A stretch of 64,000 bases of DNA from Collinsella sp. (GTDB lineage: Bacteria; Actinomycetota; Coriobacteriia; Coriobacteriales; Coriobacteriaceae): assembly GCA_019419585.1 (NCBI GenBank), contig DXZQ01000012.1, positions 1-64,000 on the forward strand, given 5' to 3'. The notes below the pieces were generated by a model that saw nothing but the letters and a program-made list of their open reading frames with translations, was not told where the DNA came from and ran no database searches. Below, one piece after another: positions 33,453 through 42,418 of the stretch. Position 1 is the stretch's first letter. Every line of letters begins with the position of its first letter. The position numbers were made by a program, and so were the translations under genes.

Positions 33453-34097
33453 ATGGCTCGCAAAATTACCAAGCGTCAGCAGCAAATTTACGACTTCATC
33501 AAGGAATATCAGCAGGAGAAGGGTTATCCGCCCAGCGTGCGCGAGATGGCTTCTGCCGTGGGCCTTTCCTCCCCCAGCACCGTGCACGCCCATCTATCTG
33601 CTCTGGAGGCGCGCGGGCTACTCAAGCGCGATGCCACCAAACCGCGCGCCCTGGAACTCTTTAACGAGGACGGTTCCTCTGTCTCAATTTCTAAATCTGA
33701 CGAGCCCACCGCACCTCGCGGAACGGTCTCGCTACCGCTCGTTGGTCGCGTTGCGGCTGGGATTCCCATTCTGGCCGAGCAGAATATCGAAGACACTTTT
33801 ACTATCCCGACCGAAATCGCCACCGATCAGGGTTCCTTTATCCTTGAGGTGCATGGGAGCTCAATGATCAATGTCGGCATCTTCAATGGCGATTACATCA
33901 TCGTCCGTGAACAAAAGAGTGCCATGAACGGCGAAATTGTCGTGGCCATGATTGATGGTTCAGCGACCGTCAAGACGTTCTACAAGGAGCAGGGACGCGT
34001 ACGCCTGCAGCCCGAGAATGACACCATGGAGCCTATCTATGCAACGAATCCCGTTATCTTGGGCAAAGTCGTCGGCTTGATGCGCCGGTTCTCGTAA
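33453..34097 (+). CDS. lexA: SOS repressor LexA
   Basis: A 214-aa repressor-protease. The N-terminal winged helix (1-65) contains the recognition-helix region LSSPSTVHAHL. The cleavage site is Ala102-Gly103 in GRVAAGIP. The catalytic dyad is Ser137 (HGSSM) and Lys174 (ATVKT). RecA-ssDNA triggers self-cleavage. Three SOS boxes lie upstream, and AGAGAGG precedes the ATG. A longer frame starts inside the operators and is not credible. The next gene starts at its stop codon. Confidence 0.97.
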   Translation: MARKITKRQQQIYDFIKEYQQEKGYPPSVREMASAVGLSSPSTVHAHLSALEARGLLKRDATKPRALELFNEDGSSVSISKSDEPTAPRGTVSLPLVGRVAAGIPILAEQNIEDTFTIPTEIATDQGSFILEVHGSSMINVGIFNGDYIIVREQKSAMNGEIVVAMIDGSATVKTFYKEQGRVRLQPENDTMEPIYATNPVILGKVVGLMRRFS

Positions 34098-34801
34098 TGC
34101 AAAAACGCATCACTATCTTTGATACCGTCCGCGGGTTTACGATGATTTCAATGGCAGGTTTTCACGCTTGCTACGATCTCGCCTACCTGTACGACTGGGA
34201 TATGCCCTGGTTTACCCAGACCGTCTTTCAAGACATCTGGCGCGCCAGCATCAGCTGGATATTTTTGTTTATCGCGGGTTGGATGTGCACGCTCTCACGC
34301 AACAATGCTAAACGAGCGGCCAAGTACGCAGCCGCAGCTTTGGTCGTCTGGATCGCAACAACGCTCGTATCGGTCGACGATTCAGTGAACTTTGGCATCA
34401 TTTATTGCATGGCGGCGTGTACCGCTGTGGCAGCCGTAACACGACCGATGCTTCAGAAAGTGCCCAGCACGTGGGGCATTGCGATATGCCTCGCTCTCTT
34501 CGCAGCGACATGGGGCATCCTGAAATCGACCTATTCATTCCCCTATTTGGCGTGGCTAGGATTTCCCGACCCCTGGTTCGTTTCAGGCGACTATTATCCA
34601 ATCATCCCGTTCATATTCATGTATCTCACAGGATACTTTGCTGCGCGTACCGCTCAAAGATGTGAACATCCCGCCCCAAGCTGGGCCTACGCCAATCCCG
34701 TCCCGGCGCTCGCCAGCCTTGGACGTCATGCACTCCCCTTTTATCTGCTGCATCAGCCCATCATTCTGGGCGTTTTGGAGCTCGTCTACTCGGTGCGATA
34801 A
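34097..34801 (+). CDS. Polytopic membrane protein, DUF1624/HGSNAT-type acyltransferase-like
   Basis: A 234-aa protein with about seven hydrophobic segments. The N-terminal RITIFDTVRGFTMISMAGFHA and a C-terminal LPFYLLHQPIIL segment match the DUF1624/heparan-alpha-glucosaminide acetyltransferase-like family, which acetylates or modifies extracytoplasmic sugars. The ATG overlaps the lexA stop (TAATG), so lexA and this gene are co-transcribed and the gene may be SOS-inducible. It overlaps the convergent hflX by 16 nt. The substrate is unknown. Confidence 0.75.
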   Translation: MQKRITIFDTVRGFTMISMAGFHACYDLAYLYDWDMPWFTQTVFQDIWRASISWIFLFIAGWMCTLSRNNAKRAAKYAAAALVVWIATTLVSVDDSVNFGIIYCMAACTAVAAVTRPMLQKVPSTWGIAICLALFAATWGILKSTYSFPYLAWLGFPDPWFVSGDYYPIIPFIFMYLTGYFAARTAQRCEHPAPSWAYANPVPALASLGRHALPFYLLHQPIILGVLELVYSVR

Positions 34802-36075
34802 CGCTCGAGCCGCGGCGCGATACGGGCCGGCAGCTTCGCCACAATACGAACGCCGTCCTCAAGATATTCCTCGTGCAAAAGGGTTCCCTGCTCATGCACC
34901 AGCGTGATGAGGGCGCCCTCGCGATACGGGATATCAGCAGAAAGCAACACATCGGTAGCAGCCGCCTCACGAGCAATACGGTCGACGAGATCGTCGAGTC
35001 CCTCGCCCGTCTGGGCCGAGAACAGCACGGCCTCTGGATAGCGACGACGGAAGCTCAATCGATCAACGCTATCGAGAAGATCGATTTTATTGAATACGGT
35101 AAGCGTTAAACGCTCTCCAGCGCCGATCTCATCAAGCACGCGGTCAACAGCCTCCAGCTGCCGTTCATAGTCCTCGTCAGACGCATCTACGACTTTGAGA
35201 ATTATATCGGCACCCAACACCTCGGACAGCGTCGATCTAAAGGCATCGACCAAACCATGCGGCAGCTTTTGAATAAAGCCGACGGTATCGGTGATCGTCA
35301 TGCCGCGACCGCCGGGCAGGTGATACGAACGCGTCGTCGGGTCGAGCGTAGCAAACAGCTTGTCCTGCGAAAGTACCGTAGAGCCGGTCAGGCGATTGAG
35401 CAACGTCGATTTACCGGCATTGGTATAACCGGCTAACGCGACGCGAAACGCCGGTGACTCAATGCGACTCTTGGACTGGACATCGCGACGCTGTTCAACC
35501 TGCTTAAGCTCACGACGAAGCGCGGCAATCTTATTGCGAATCAAGCGACGGTCAACCTCGAGCTGGCTTTCACCCTGGCCAAAGCGCGAACCGATGCCGC
35601 CGCGCGTCTGCTCCTTGGCAAGATGGCTCCACATGCCACGCAGACGAGGCAACAGATATTGAAGCTGTGCCAGCTGTACCTGTAGGCGTCCCTCACGCGT
35701 CTGAGCATGCAGGCCAAAGATATCCAAGATCAGTGCCGTACGATCGATAATCTTTACCGGCTCGCCCACGGCTTTCTCCAAATAGGATTGCTGCGAGGGC
35801 GTCAGGTCGTCGTCAAAGATAACAACATCGGCATCCATGCGATGCACCAGGCCGCACAGCTCTTCAACCTTACCGGAACCGATAAACGATTTAGGATACG
35901 GCTTTACCAAACGCTGAGACAAGCGCGCCACGCACCGGGCACCAGCCGTATGGGCAAGGCGCTCCAGCTCGTCAAGCGACCGATCGAGCGGCCATGCATT
36001 GTCGCGCCATTCAACACCAACCAAAATGACACGCTCGGGCTCGGGTGCCGTGGAAACAAGAGGAAAACGAGCCAT
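34786..36075 (-). CDS. hflX: Ribosome-associated GTPase HflX
   Basis: A 429-aa GTPase that binds and splits stalled 70S ribosomes. The N-terminal domain (to ~190) includes GSGKVEEL and the LRRELKQVE coiled coil. The G domain has G1 GYTNAGKST (~208-216), G3 DTVGF and G4 NKID. It is last in the miaB-miaA-hflX run, and its start overlaps the miaA stop (TAATG). Its 3' end overlaps the convergent membrane protein. Confidence 0.95.
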   Translation of the reverse strand: MARFPLVSTAPEPERVILVGVEWRDNAWPLDRSLDELERLAHTAGARCVARLSQRLVKPYPKSFIGSGKVEELCGLVHRMDADVVIFDDDLTPSQQSYLEKAVGEPVKIIDRTALILDIFGLHAQTREGRLQVQLAQLQYLLPRLRGMWSHLAKEQTRGGIGSRFGQGESQLEVDRRLIRNKIAALRRELKQVEQRRDVQSKSRIESPAFRVALAGYTNAGKSTLLNRLTGSTVLSQDKLFATLDPTTRSYHLPGGRGMTITDTVGFIQKLPHGLVDAFRSTLSEVLGADIILKVVDASDEDYERQLEAVDRVLDEIGAGERLTLTVFNKIDLLDSVDRLSFRRRYPEAVLFSAQTGEGLDDLVDRIAREAAATDVLLSADIPYREGALITLVHEQGTLLHEEYLEDGVRIVAKLPARIAPRLERYRTE

Positions 36076-37013
36076 TAGACAGCCTCAATACGATGCAGGA
36101 TATCCTCAACGACCTCATCGATCGTAAATTCATCCATATCAAACCACACGATACGGTCATCGCGTTTAAACCACGAAAGCTGACGCTTGGCATAGCGACG
36201 CGAACGCATCTTGATGAGTTCGCGAGCCTCATCCATAGAAATCACGCCGTTAAAGGCATCGATAATCTCTTTATAGCCAATCGCCTGCATCGAAGTCAGG
36301 GCATCTGCCAGCCCCTGGTCCATAAGACCGCGAACCTCATCGACAAGGCCCTGCTCAAACATCAGATCGACGCGCAGGTTAATGCGCTCGTAGAGCATCT
36401 CGCGATTACGCGTCAGACCAAACCACAAAGCGTGATAATGCTCGCGCGGAACACTAAACTGCGACTTTTGCTGCGCGTAGGACACTCCATCATCGTGCAT
36501 TTCGAGAGCGCGAATCACGCGGCGAACATTATGGGGGTGGATGACCGCAGCGGACTCGGGGTCGCGCTCGGCAAGCAGGGCATGCAGTCCCTCCTCGCCA
36601 ATACGCTCGGCAAGCTCCTGATAGCCCGCACGGCGATCGTCCTCAAGTTCACCCGAGGGAAAGTCCATCTCATCGAGGGCGGCCTTGAGATACAGCCCCG
36701 TACCCCCGCAAAACACCGGCAGGCGGCCCTCGCCAAGCAAGCGCTCAACATGCGCGCGAGCGTCAGCCTGATAAAGCGCAGCAGAATATGCCACACCCGG
36801 CTCTACAATGTCGACGAGACGCAGCGGCGCCGTACACTCATCGGGCGCCATCTTTGCGGTACCGATATCCATGCCGCGATAGATTTGCATCGCATCGCAC
36901 GACAGCACTTCGGACGAAAGACGAGCTGCCAAACGATCGGCAACATCGCTCTTACCAACCGCCGTCGGACCGACGATCGCAACGGCGGAAAGACCTGCCC
37001 CGGGAGCAACCAT
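36075..37013 (-). CDS. miaA: tRNA dimethylallyltransferase
   Basis: A 312-aa enzyme adding the isopentenyl group to A37 of UNN-reading tRNAs. The P-loop GPTAVGKS is near residue 16, with LSCDAMQIYRGMDIGTAK and a GGTGLYLKA motif. It immediately follows miaB, which methylthiolates the same base, so two successive modification steps are co-transcribed. In Firmicutes mutS and mutL usually sit between the two genes; here they are absent. Confidence 0.96.
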   Translation of the reverse strand: MVAPGAGLSAVAIVGPTAVGKSDVADRLAARLSSEVLSCDAMQIYRGMDIGTAKMAPDECTAPLRLVDIVEPGVAYSAALYQADARAHVERLLGEGRLPVFCGGTGLYLKAALDEMDFPSGELEDDRRAGYQELAERIGEEGLHALLAERDPESAAVIHPHNVRRVIRALEMHDDGVSYAQQKSQFSVPREHYHALWFGLTRNREMLYERINLRVDLMFEQGLVDEVRGLMDQGLADALTSMQAIGYKEIIDAFNGVISMDEARELIKMRSRRYAKRQLSWFKRDDRIVWFDMDEFTIDEVVEDILHRIEAV

Positions 37014-38389
37014 TAGCGCGGCTCGCCCACAACGGAGCCAGACAAATACCAGGTCTTGGCAACGTCAACGTCAACATCAACGATCTTGCCAACAAGCTGG
37101 TCGATGCTGTAACCCTCTGGGATAGGCGCATGCACGGTCTGATTCTTGGGACTCTTGCCCAGTAGCACCGCGTCATTCTTTTTGCTCGTTCCCTCAATGA
37201 GCGCCGGAACCACAGTATGAAGCTCACCCTGGTTATACTCGTGTGCCGTGGTCTCGATAACCTTAACCAGGCGGTTGAAACGCTCGAGAATAACCTCATG
37301 CGGCGTAGGATCATCAATCTCGGCGGCCGGGGTACCGGCGCGCTTGGAATAGATGAAGGTATAGGCCTGAGCATAGCGGACCGTCTCGGCAAGTGAGAGC
37401 GTCTGCTCAAAGTCATCTTCAGTCTCGCCCGGGAAGCCAACGATAATGTCGGTCGAGAGCGCGATGTCGGGCATGCGGTTGCGAATGCGATCGACCAGGC
37501 CCAGATAGTCCTCGCGTGTATAACGGCGATTCATCTCTTTGAGGATCCGCGTCGAACCTGACTGGACGGCCAGGTGCAGCTGCGGCATAACGGCAGGCGT
37601 CTCGGCCATGGCGTCGATGGTCTCGGGCAGCAGGTCCTTGGGATGCGAAGACGTAAAGAAGATGCGCTCCACGCCCGTATCGCCCACGGCACGTAGCAGA
37701 TCGGCAAAGCGCGGCTTACCAAACAAATCGCGGCCATATGAGTTAACGTTTTGGCCCAGCAGCGTAATCTCACGCACGCCCTGGCGCACCAAACCGGTCA
37801 CCTCGTCGACAATCTCCTCGAAGGGGCGGCTCTTTTCGCGACCGCGCACGTACGGCACGATGCAGTAGGTGCAGAAGTTATTGCAGCCCGTCATGATGGG
37901 CATCCAGGCGTGATACTGCGTCTCACGGTGCCACGGCATACTCATGGCATCCGTATCCTCATGCTCATTGGTGCGGATATGACGCTTGCCGTCCAGGAAC
38001 GCCTCGGCAATGAGCTCGGCCACATGTGCGATGGAATGCGTGCCAAAGATGACATTGACGTTATCGACGTTGGTGAGCAGGCCCTCTCCATCACGCTGCG
38101 CGATGCAGCCGCCCACGGCAACCACACGCTTGCCCGAAGGCGAAGGCGGCAGGCTTTTGCAGGAATTGCACTGACCGTACAGGCGCGTATCGGCAGCCTC
38201 GCGCACACAGCACGTCATGAACACAACGATATCGGCATGCTCGGGATCGAGCGCCATGAGGCAGCCATACGAATCAAGCAGGCCACTCACACGCTCGGAG
38301 TCGTGCTGATTCATCTGGCAGCCAAATGTGCGGATAAAATAGGTTTTACCGGCAAGAATATCGCGTACGGAACGCTGGTCCATGTGCAT
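37013..38389 (-). CDS. miaB: tRNA-2-methylthio-N6-dimethylallyladenosine synthase
   Basis: A 458-aa radical SAM methylthiotransferase. The N-terminal UPF0004 domain has Cys in TFGCQMNQHDSE and TCCVREAA. The SAM cluster CX3CX2C is in GCNNFCTYCIVPY, and a C-terminal TRAM domain follows. It converts i6A37 to ms2i6A37. Two in-frame ATGs (38389, 38383) are near the AGGA site; the upstream one is used. Paralogues RimO (45016) and MtaB (60021) are also in this window. Confidence 0.96.
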   Translation of the reverse strand: MHMDQRSVRDILAGKTYFIRTFGCQMNQHDSERVSGLLDSYGCLMALDPEHADIVVFMTCCVREAADTRLYGQCNSCKSLPPSPSGKRVVAVGGCIAQRDGEGLLTNVDNVNVIFGTHSIAHVAELIAEAFLDGKRHIRTNEHEDTDAMSMPWHRETQYHAWMPIMTGCNNFCTYCIVPYVRGREKSRPFEEIVDEVTGLVRQGVREITLLGQNVNSYGRDLFGKPRFADLLRAVGDTGVERIFFTSSHPKDLLPETIDAMAETPAVMPQLHLAVQSGSTRILKEMNRRYTREDYLGLVDRIRNRMPDIALSTDIIVGFPGETEDDFEQTLSLAETVRYAQAYTFIYSKRAGTPAAEIDDPTPHEVILERFNRLVKVIETTAHEYNQGELHTVVPALIEGTSKKNDAVLLGKSPKNQTVHAPIPEGYSIDQLVGKIVDVDVDVAKTWYLSGSVVGEPR

Positions 38390-38428
38390 AAGTCCTAACG
38401 ATGGGGAGTGAAACGAGGCAAGCAGAAG

Positions 38429-38746
38429 CTATGCCACAGGCTTAACGTCATCCATGACGACGTTATCCATAGCAGCTCGATTGATCTGGTGAACGTAGAT
38501 AGAAAGGCGGATGGCCGTGCGCGACTCCCCGTTAATGAGGATGTCGGAGAACACAGGCGCGCAGGAAATATCAAAACCGGTTGGAATCAAAAAACCGCGC
38601 GCGATAGCAACAGCCTTAATGGCCTGGTTGACAGCACCGGCACCGACACACTGGATGTTGACGGGTACACCATCCTTGACCATGCCGGCGATGGCGCCGG
38701 CAACGGACGCGGGCGATGATTTGCTTGATACCTTCAGGCAATCCAT
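38429..38746 (-). CDS. spoVS: Stage V sporulation protein S family
   Basis: A 105-aa Alba-like protein with the hallmark LKVSSKSSPASVAGAIAG, then the VGAGAVNQAIKA and ARGFLIPTG stretches. SpoVS proteins are widespread in non-sporulating bacteria, and Alba-like nucleic-acid binding is proposed. The C-terminal ~20 residues are an extra tail beyond the usual ~86 aa. The ATG has AGGAG 7 nt upstream. The rny-spoVS-miaB order matches Bacillus. Confidence 0.93.
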   Translation of the reverse strand: MDCLKVSSKSSPASVAGAIAGMVKDGVPVNIQCVGAGAVNQAIKAVAIARGFLIPTGFDISCAPVFSDILINGESRTAIRLSIYVHQINRAAMDNVVMDDVKPVA

Positions 38747-38820
38747 GAAGAAACTCCTGCGTTTAAAAGTACGTTTTAACTGCAATAACTGTATCGTACC
38801 GAGTGGACTCGGTAAAGGCA

Positions 38821-39906
38821 CTATTCCTCTTTGGCAAGATCGAAGGTCACAGTGATTCGATCACGCGAAACACGAATCTTTGGGTCGCCGCAAAGGTTGA
38901 GATAGTACCGGGCGGCAAGGTCATTAAAGTCGCGCTCCACAGCACGCGAAAACTGTGCCATGTCATCCTTGGCAATACGTAGCCCGCGACGATCCTTCGC
39001 GAGATCGACAGGAGCCGGCGCACGCGAGGACGAATCACGCTCGCGCAGCAGACGCGCGGTCACACCGCGAACGGGCTTAATCTGCCCTGCCAAAATGCGA
39101 TGGGCCGTGCGCTCGGACATCTCAAGACCCAAACCCGAACAGATACGGATAAAGTCCTCGGCATCAGAGGCAAGGCCTAAACGGTCGACAACCGGAAGCT
39201 CGCTCTCGTCATCAATGAACAGGAGACGCGACGTATCGAGCCGACTTGACGCCTGAGCATAAAGGGTCGCGGCAATCTCAGACGGAGAACCAAGATAGAC
39301 ATCGCAACCACGCAACTCCTCGAGCGCAAACTCACAGGCAGCGCGAATAATATTATGCGGACCGCGAGCACAGACATAACGTCCGTCCTCATCCTTGACG
39401 GCCTGGGGCCAGCTGGACTGATCGGCACGCTCGCTGAGGCGGTCGGCCGCAACGCTCACCTTAAAGGCTGAGCCAAGATCGACACCAGACGTGACCACGC
39501 GGGCCTCGTCGGTGTTCTGCTTGATCGAAAACAATGCCATGCCACGACCGTGAACGCCCCAACGGTCCATCTTCATGCTCTCGAGCTTTGAGGTAACGCG
39601 AGCATCGAAGATTCGCTCTTGCATATCCTGCGGAACACCCGAGCCGTTATCCAGAAAGACAAGCGTGCGGACGCCATCTTCCTTGGTCGTGGCGAGATAG
39701 ACCTTGTCGGCGCCGGCATCGCGAGCATTACGGAGCATTTCGATGACGATATCCTCGACATGCTGAATGTCGTGCTTTGCCTGGCGCCGCTCGGCCTCCG
39801 AAACGCGGAGGCGGACATACCCCTCGCCAAGGTTCTCCTCGACGCGAAGGTTGCCCTCCCCCGACATCGACGCGATAAATGAGATGAGCTCGTTCGCGTC
39901 GCTCAT
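38821..39906 (-). CDS. GHKL-fold ATP-binding protein
   Basis: A 361-aa protein. The Bergerat ATP-binding fold is visible: N-box EMLRNARDAGAD (56-67), G1 DNGSGVP (86-92) and G2 GVHGRGMALFSI (117-128). An ARVTSKL stretch at 102-108 recalls the ATSK motif of MutL. No phospho-acceptor His box or membrane segment is present, so it is not a sensor kinase. The C-terminal ~200 residues are unrecognised. Its start is 1 nt past the rny stop, without a clear ribosome site, suggesting translational coupling. Confidence 0.8.
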   Translation of the reverse strand: MSDANELISFIASMSGEGNLRVEENLGEGYVRLRVSEAERRQAKHDIQHVEDIVIEMLRNARDAGADKVYLATTKEDGVRTLVFLDNGSGVPQDMQERIFDARVTSKLESMKMDRWGVHGRGMALFSIKQNTDEARVVTSGVDLGSAFKVSVAADRLSERADQSSWPQAVKDEDGRYVCARGPHNIIRAACEFALEELRGCDVYLGSPSEIAATLYAQASSRLDTSRLLFIDDESELPVVDRLGLASDAEDFIRICSGLGLEMSERTAHRILAGQIKPVRGVTARLLRERDSSSRAPAPVDLAKDRRGLRIAKDDMAQFSRAVERDFNDLAARYYLNLCGDPKIRVSRDRITVTFDLAKEE

Positions 39907-39907
39907 A

Positions 39908-41458
39908 TTATTTAGCGATATCGACAGCGCGGCTCTCGCGAATCACGACGACGCGCACCTGACCGGGATACTCCATCTCTTCCTCGATCTGATGGGCGAT
40001 ATCGTGAGCCAGAACCGTGGACTGGGCATCGGAGATCTTGTCCGGCTGAACCATGACGTGGACCTCGCGACCGGCCTGCATGGCATAGGTACGCTCGACG
40101 CCGTCATGAGAGTTGGCGATCTCCTCGAGCTTCTCAAGACGCTTGATGTAGTTCTCGGCAGACTCGCGACGGGCACCGGGGCGAGAGGCAGAGACAGCAT
40201 CGGCGGCCTGCACCAGGACATCGAGCACCGTGTTGGGGTCGACATCGGCATGGTGAGCCTCGATAGCGTGGACGATAACGGGCTTCTCGCCATAACGGCG
40301 GGCAAGCTCAGCGCCGATGACGGCATGCGGCCCCTCGACGTCATGGTCGATTGCCTTGCCCAGGTCGTGCAGCAGGCCGGCGCGCTTGGCGGTCACAACG
40401 TCCAGGCCAAGCTCGGAAGCCATCACGCCGCACAGGTCAGAGACTTCGAGGGAGTGCTGAAGCACGTTCTGACCAAACGAGGTACGGTAGCGCAGGGCAC
40501 CAAGGGTCTTGACGATCTCGGGGTGCAGGTCGTGAATGCCGGTATCGAATGCAGCTTGCTCGCCAGCCTCGCGCACGCGCTGCTGAACCAGGTCGGCAGC
40601 CTTGTGATACATCTCCTCGATGCGGGCGGGGTGAATGCGGCCGTCGGCGATGAGGTTCTCGAGGGCGACACGGGCGGTCTCACGACGGACCGGATCGAAG
40701 CTCGAAAGAACGACGGTCTCGGGCGTGTCGTCGATCACGAGGTTGACGCCGGAAACCTGCTCGAAGGTCCGGATGTTGCGACCCTCGCGACCGATGATAC
40801 GGCCCTTGAGGTCATCAGAGGGAATGTGCACGGAGGTAACGGTGACCTCGGCAGTGTGGTCGGCAGCGCAGCGCTGAATCGCCAGGGAAAGAATCTCCTG
40901 GGCGGTCTTGTGGCACTCGGCGCGAACCTGCTGCTCGGACTCGCGAATGATCGTGGCGGCCTCGTGGGTGACCTCGCCGCGAACCTTATCGAGGAGCTCC
41001 TTGTGGGCATCCTCGCGGGTAAGGTCGGCGATACGCTCGAGCTCGGAGGTCTGCTTTGCGCAGAGTTCCTCGAGCTCACGGGAGCGCTTCTCGACCTGAC
41101 CGGCCTGACTGGACAGCTGATGCTCGCGCTTGTCGAGAGCGTCGTTGCGGCGATCGAGGGATTCCTCGCGCTGCATCACGCGGTTCTCGAGCGTACGAAT
41201 CTCGCTCTTACGCTGCTTGTCCTCGGCCTCGGCGGCCTGCTTGTTCTTGATGATCTCCTCTTTAGCCTCGAGCAGAGCCTCTTTTTTGAGGGTCTCGGCC
41301 TGACGCTTTGCATCACCGATCAGGGACTCAGCCTGTGCGTGTGCCGACTGGATCTTTTCGTCGGCCTCGTGAAGACTACCCTGCTTGGCGGTGCGCATGT
41401 AGGCAATGGCGGCGATGGCACCCAAAACGATGCCAACGAGCGCTGCGATGATAGGCAT
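39908..41458 (-). CDS. rny: Ribonuclease Y
   Basis: A 516-aa membrane-anchored endoribonuclease initiating mRNA decay. An N-terminal transmembrane helix (PIIAALVGIVLGAIAAIAY) is followed by a long coiled coil (~25-200), a KH domain (GRIIGREGRNIRTFE) and an HD domain with HDLGKAIDHD. Start ATG 41458 has AAGGAG 5 nt upstream; a GTG 6 nt earlier overlaps that site. RNase J and PNPase, other decay enzymes, are also in this window. Confidence 0.96.
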   Translation of the reverse strand: MPIIAALVGIVLGAIAAIAYMRTAKQGSLHEADEKIQSAHAQAESLIGDAKRQAETLKKEALLEAKEEIIKNKQAAEAEDKQRKSEIRTLENRVMQREESLDRRNDALDKREHQLSSQAGQVEKRSRELEELCAKQTSELERIADLTREDAHKELLDKVRGEVTHEAATIIRESEQQVRAECHKTAQEILSLAIQRCAADHTAEVTVTSVHIPSDDLKGRIIGREGRNIRTFEQVSGVNLVIDDTPETVVLSSFDPVRRETARVALENLIADGRIHPARIEEMYHKAADLVQQRVREAGEQAAFDTGIHDLHPEIVKTLGALRYRTSFGQNVLQHSLEVSDLCGVMASELGLDVVTAKRAGLLHDLGKAIDHDVEGPHAVIGAELARRYGEKPVIVHAIEAHHADVDPNTVLDVLVQAADAVSASRPGARRESAENYIKRLEKLEEIANSHDGVERTYAMQAGREVHVMVQPDKISDAQSTVLAHDIAHQIEEEMEYPGQVRVVVIRESRAVDIAK

Positions 41459-41650
41459 GCTCACTCCTTTTTATGGATTCGTTACACAACAAAGCGAACC
41501 GTCCTTACGAACGGCTCGCGACATTTGAGTAATATGGGCGCAGCTTATGCGGGTCGGATACAGATAAACATATAACAAACTCATCACAGATGAGCACATA
41601 TCACAAAGCAAATGACAGTGTTTATCGTACGTTGAACCACAACAACTGTC

Positions 41651-41700
41651 AAATAAATGGCCCCGGCACGGCGGCTAAAACACGGTGAACGGCAGGGCCA
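41651..41700 (-). terminator. Possible terminator downstream of recX
   Basis: On the minus strand TGGCCC (41700-41695) pairs with GGGCCA (41663-41658) around a GC-rich loop of about 30 nt, followed by TTTATTT. The loop is long, so the call is tentative. The rest of the 41465-41650 gap, containing the rny leader, shows no gene. Confidence 0.4.
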
Positions 41701-41714
41701 CAAAACACATACGC

Positions 41715-42407
41715 CTAAACCGCACATTCCTCGCGTTCGGCATCGAGACGTGCCTTAACGGCATCGGCGGCGACGTGATACGAGAAGCCCTTGCCCATCA
41801 AAAACCGAACCAGTTTTTCGAATGCGCGCGTCTCTGGAACACGCCGCTTGGCGAGCAGGGCTGACGCACGCGCCAAATCGTCTTCGACGGCAAAATATTC
41901 CTCGGGATAACCGGGAATGTCATCGAGCACGACATGACGGCGCTTGAGCTCGGTCTCGATTTTGCGCTGTCCCCAACCGCGCCGCTTGCGCTCCTCGATA
42001 AAGTACGAGCAAAAGCGGCTCTCGTCTAAAAAACGATACTCGGTGGCGCGCTCGACGGCGAAATCGATCGCAGGCTGGTGAAAGCCGTAGCGAGCCAGCT
42101 TGTCACGGACCTCACCCGTCGCATGGTCGCGGCGCGATAACATCTCGGTCACCATGGTAAGTGCACATTTACGCTCAATGAGCTGCACCGCCTCACGGAA
42201 GTTGTCCCAATCACAGGGAAGATCGGGGCGGTTTTTGACATACAGCCGCGCGACCCGCACGGGAATCCAAATGGACCGCTCAAAACCGCCCTCAAGCTCA
42301 CAATCGATATGTGCGCAAGGCTTTTTGGACGCATACCCGCTCGAGAACGAGGAGACCGCCTTCTTATCGGGAAAGACGACCGTGGCCTCGGTCACCGTAT
42401 ACGACAT
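41715..42407 (-). CDS. recX: RecA regulatory protein RecX
   Basis: A 230-aa helical protein that modulates RecA filaments. The RecX repeats are recognisable: LSRRDHATGEVRDKL, YRFLDESRFCSYFIEERKRRGWG and IETELKRR, plus a C-terminal third repeat. The N-terminal ~70 residues form an extension common in actinobacterial and clostridial RecX. It starts 11 nt after recA and is therefore probably co-induced in the SOS response. Confidence 0.9.
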   Translation of the reverse strand: MSYTVTEATVVFPDKKAVSSFSSGYASKKPCAHIDCELEGGFERSIWIPVRVARLYVKNRPDLPCDWDNFREAVQLIERKCALTMVTEMLSRRDHATGEVRDKLARYGFHQPAIDFAVERATEYRFLDESRFCSYFIEERKRRGWGQRKIETELKRRHVVLDDIPGYPEEYFAVEDDLARASALLAKRRVPETRAFEKLVRFLMGKGFSYHVAADAVKARLDAEREECAV

Positions 42408-42418
42408 GAGCGTAACCG

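Noticed and set aside
39767..41575. A ~600-codon + strand frame opposite rny; similar long antisense frames over ftsK, rnj, pnp and phoH/mtaB/dnaJ
   Set aside because: Each mirrors a well-supported gene in the complementary frame and encodes low-complexity sequence without recognisable motifs or ribosome sites.
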